Shown here: positions 5,957-7,495 of the stretch, piece after piece
How the letters are laid out: every line of letters starts with the position of its first letter
Position numbering within the stretch: the first letter of the stretch is position 1
Source of the DNA: Deltaproteobacteria bacterium
GTDB lineage: Bacteria > Myxococcota_A > UBA796 > UBA9615
Length of the DNA stretch: 7,495 nucleotides
Direction: 5' to 3'
NCBI GenBank assembly: GCA_029261955.1
Contig: JAJDAI010001176.1
Span: 1-7,495 of the forward strand
The notes under the pieces: model-generated
What the model was told of the DNA's origin: nothing
Seen by the model: only the letters and a program-made list of their open reading frames with translations
Database searches by the model: none
Position numbers and translations under genes: made by a program

Positions 5957-7495
5957 ATGGCCCGATGCGACACGACCACCGCCCCGCAGACCCCAGCCCC
6001 CGACACCCGGGAGGCCCTGGAGCTGCTCGAGAAGCTCGCTGCGGCGAAGGCGCTGCCTGACCTGGCGGACATCCTGGAGGCCGCCGGCTATGCGCCAGCC
6101 CTGGACGGCCCCTGGAGGCCGCTGCTCCGGGAGCTGGCCGAAGGCGACGGCCGCGTCTGGGGACTGGCCTGGCTGGGGCGCCGCGTCCGGATCGCTCCCA
6201 AGGCCTCGCTGTGCACCGCGCTGCGGAGCCCTCGCCAGCGCGAGGCGATGTGCGAGGCCTCCCATGGCGGGGAGAAGCTCCTGCTCCGCCAGCTGATCCT
6301 GGTGCTCGAGCCCGCCCTCGCGCGCAGCCTGCAGCAACGCATGATTCAGGAGGCCGCAGCCGAGTTGGAGGCGGAGACCCCGAGGCCCGAGCTATCCGCC
6401 CCCAGCGCCGGGTGGCGAGCCTGGCTGGGCTCCTTCGGGCTGCCAGACCTGCTCGATCTGCCGGTGGCCGACCTCATGCTTGGGCTCCTGTCCGAAGCGA
6501 GCGCCCGGTGGCTCCAGCACCGGGGCGAGTGGACCGCGGCCCGCACGCTGGACGCGCGGGTCTACAAGGGGAGCCGGCGCTGGGGCAAGAACACCCAGAC
6601 GGTGCCGCCGGAGGTCCGCGTCGACCTGGTGGCCTCCCTGCATCAGCAGCTCATCGACGACCGGCTCGCCCGGTCGCAGCCCGAGCCGCCCGCCCCGCCC
6701 GATCCCGAGCGATGGCCCCGGGTCGCGGCCCTCAACAGCTCGGCGCGCGCGATGCTTCAGGAACAGCAGCGGCGCTTCGGGCGGGAGTGGCTGCTGGCGT
6801 CCAGCCCCGGCACCTTCGATCTCGAGCTGGAGCCCCCGCGGCTCTCCTGGACCGAGCACGCCGGGCGCTGGCAGTCCGGCTGGCAGGTGGATGTGCGGCT
6901 CACGCCCGAGCTGAGCCTGCGCACCGGCGATGACGTGCAGCCCCCCTTCTGGCTGACGCGAGCCGTGCTCGGGCAGCTCCTCGACCGGCTGTCCCAGGAT
7001 GCCGGCGAGCTGGGGCTGCTCGACGAGCTCGAGCTGGACCTGGGCTACCGCCCGGTGGACCGGCTGCTCGCCGCGCTGCTGGTCCCCGAGGCGGACGGCG
7101 GGCACCCCAAGCTGGGCTGGGGCGTGCGGGAGGACCGCGACGGGCTCTGGATCTCGCCCCTGTGGTGCGAGCAGAAGGCCCGCGGCGGCTGGAGGACCCG
7201 GCTGGTGAGGGGCGGCGAGGTCGCAGAACTCCCGCTGTTCGCCGAGGAGCCGGGGGACGTGGGCGCGATCACGGCCCTGGCCGGGCTGCAGGCGGAGACC
7301 GCGTACATCTCGGACTCGGATCTGAGGCGGGCGGGCCACGCGCCGGGCCGGCTGCCCCTCGCCCTGCAGCGGCTGCGGGGCCATCCACGGCTCCTGCTGC
7401 AGATCGGCGCCGAGCGGCCCCTGCAGGTTCGGAACGAGCTGCTTCAACTCCAGATCCAGCGCGACGAGCGGGGCGGCGTCGAGATCGAGATGCGG
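5957..7495 (+). CDS. Large protein, N-terminal fragment; possible SNF2-family helicase N-terminal region
   Basis: From the ATG at 5957 the frame stays open for 513 codons to the right edge. Residues 1-15 are a Thr/Pro-rich lead. Residues about 18-135 are helical (ALELLEKLAAAKALPDLADI and following). Residues about 145-225 are helical and end in a basic patch, VYKGSRRWGKNTQ. A Pro-rich linker (about 239-250) leads to a mixed region with several Trp residues and the acidic helix LLDELELDLGYRP. The last 45 residues (LPLALQRLRGHPRLLLQIG, then PLQVRNELLQLQIQRDERGG) resemble the segment that precedes the ATPase core in some bacterial SNF2-family helicases. That is a remembered pattern, and no helicase motif lies within the window. 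No signal peptide, membrane segment or SWIM zinc finger (CxC...CxH) is present. No good Shine-Dalgarno sequence is seen: a GGAG at 5938-5941 is too distant. Coding status is strong; the SNF2 assignment is tentative. Confidence 0.75.
   Translation, partial: MARCDTTTAPQTPAPDTREALELLEKLAAAKALPDLADILEAAGYAPALDGPWRPLLRELAEGDGRVWGLAWLGRRVRIAPKASLCTALRSPRQREAMCEASHGGEKLLLRQLILVLEPALARSLQQRMIQEAAAELEAETPRPELSAPSAGWRAWLGSFGLPDLLDLPVADLMLGLLSEASARWLQHRGEWTAARTLDARVYKGSRRWGKNTQTVPPEVRVDLVASLHQQLIDDRLARSQPEPPAPPDPERWPRVAALNSSARAMLQEQQRRFGREWLLASSPGTFDLELEPPRLSWTEHAGRWQSGWQVDVRLTPELSLRTGDDVQPPFWLTRAVLGQLLDRLSQDAGELGLLDELELDLGYRPVDRLLAALLVPEADGGHPKLGWGVREDRDGLWISPLWCEQKARGGWRTRLVRGGEVAELPLFAEEPGDVGAITALAGLQAETAYISDSDLRRAGHAPGRLPLALQRLRGHPRLLLQIGAERPLQVRNELLQLQIQRDERGGVEIEMR

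Noticed and set aside
6392..7447. A 351-codon minus-strand frame opposite the right-hand gene
   Set aside because: The composition is Gln/Pro/Gly/Arg/His-rich and antisense to a longer frame with normal protein character that stays open to the window edge.
5957..7495. A SWIM zinc finger, which is common in SNF2-associated proteins
   Set aside because: The few cysteines (near residues 4, 83, 97 and 405) are isolated and do not form a CxC...CxH pattern.
1..7495. tRNA or rRNA genes, CRISPR arrays, insertion sequences, attachment sites
   Set aside because: No cloverleaf-like segments, regularly spaced repeats, transposase motifs or terminal repeats were recognised. Intergenic space is only 107-216 bp per gap.

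Overview
The window is very GC-rich and densely coding. Codons strongly prefer G or C at the third position. An Asp-rich linker follows the lipobox of one exported protein, and another lipoprotein combines a cysteine-rich cassette with a DUF2135/YfaP-like domain. Together these suggest a large-genome Myxococcota or related deltaproteobacterial lineage, probably environmental. This is inferred from style only: there is no rRNA or other phylogenetic marker here.

Layout. (1) Positions 1-772, minus strand: the N-terminal 257 residues of a PhoD-like metallophosphatase with a Tat-type lipoprotein signal, cut by the left edge. (2) A 216-bp divergent intergenic region. (3) Positions 989-1969, plus strand: a secreted lipoprotein with a poly-Gly tether, a beta-rich region, an 11-cysteine segment and a C-terminal DUF2135-like domain. 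(4) A 145-bp convergent gap without a clear terminator. (5) Positions 2115-5849, minus strand: a 1244-residue, apparently cytoplasmic protein made of a conserved-looking N-terminal module, a long alpha-solenoid, a Trp-rich beta-repeat (propeller-like) region and a second short solenoid. (6) A 107-bp divergent region with two perfect inverted repeats, one abutting the start codon of the solenoid gene. (7) Positions 5957-7495, plus strand: the first 513 codons of a large protein cut by the right edge. Its last segment resembles the region that precedes the ATPase core in some bacterial SNF2-family helicases.

The left half is an envelope/secretion neighbourhood of two divergently transcribed lipoproteins. 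The right half is a different kind of locus: a giant scaffold or sensor-like protein facing a possible SNF2-type helicase across a short shared control region. The most interesting possibility is that this pair is the edge of a multi-gene NTP-dependent system, such as a MoxR-vWA-beta-propeller or SNF2-based conflict/defence cluster. The decisive genes would lie to the right of the window, so this is a hypothesis. No RNA genes, mobile elements or CRISPR arrays were seen, and no stretch over 300 bp lacks a gene.
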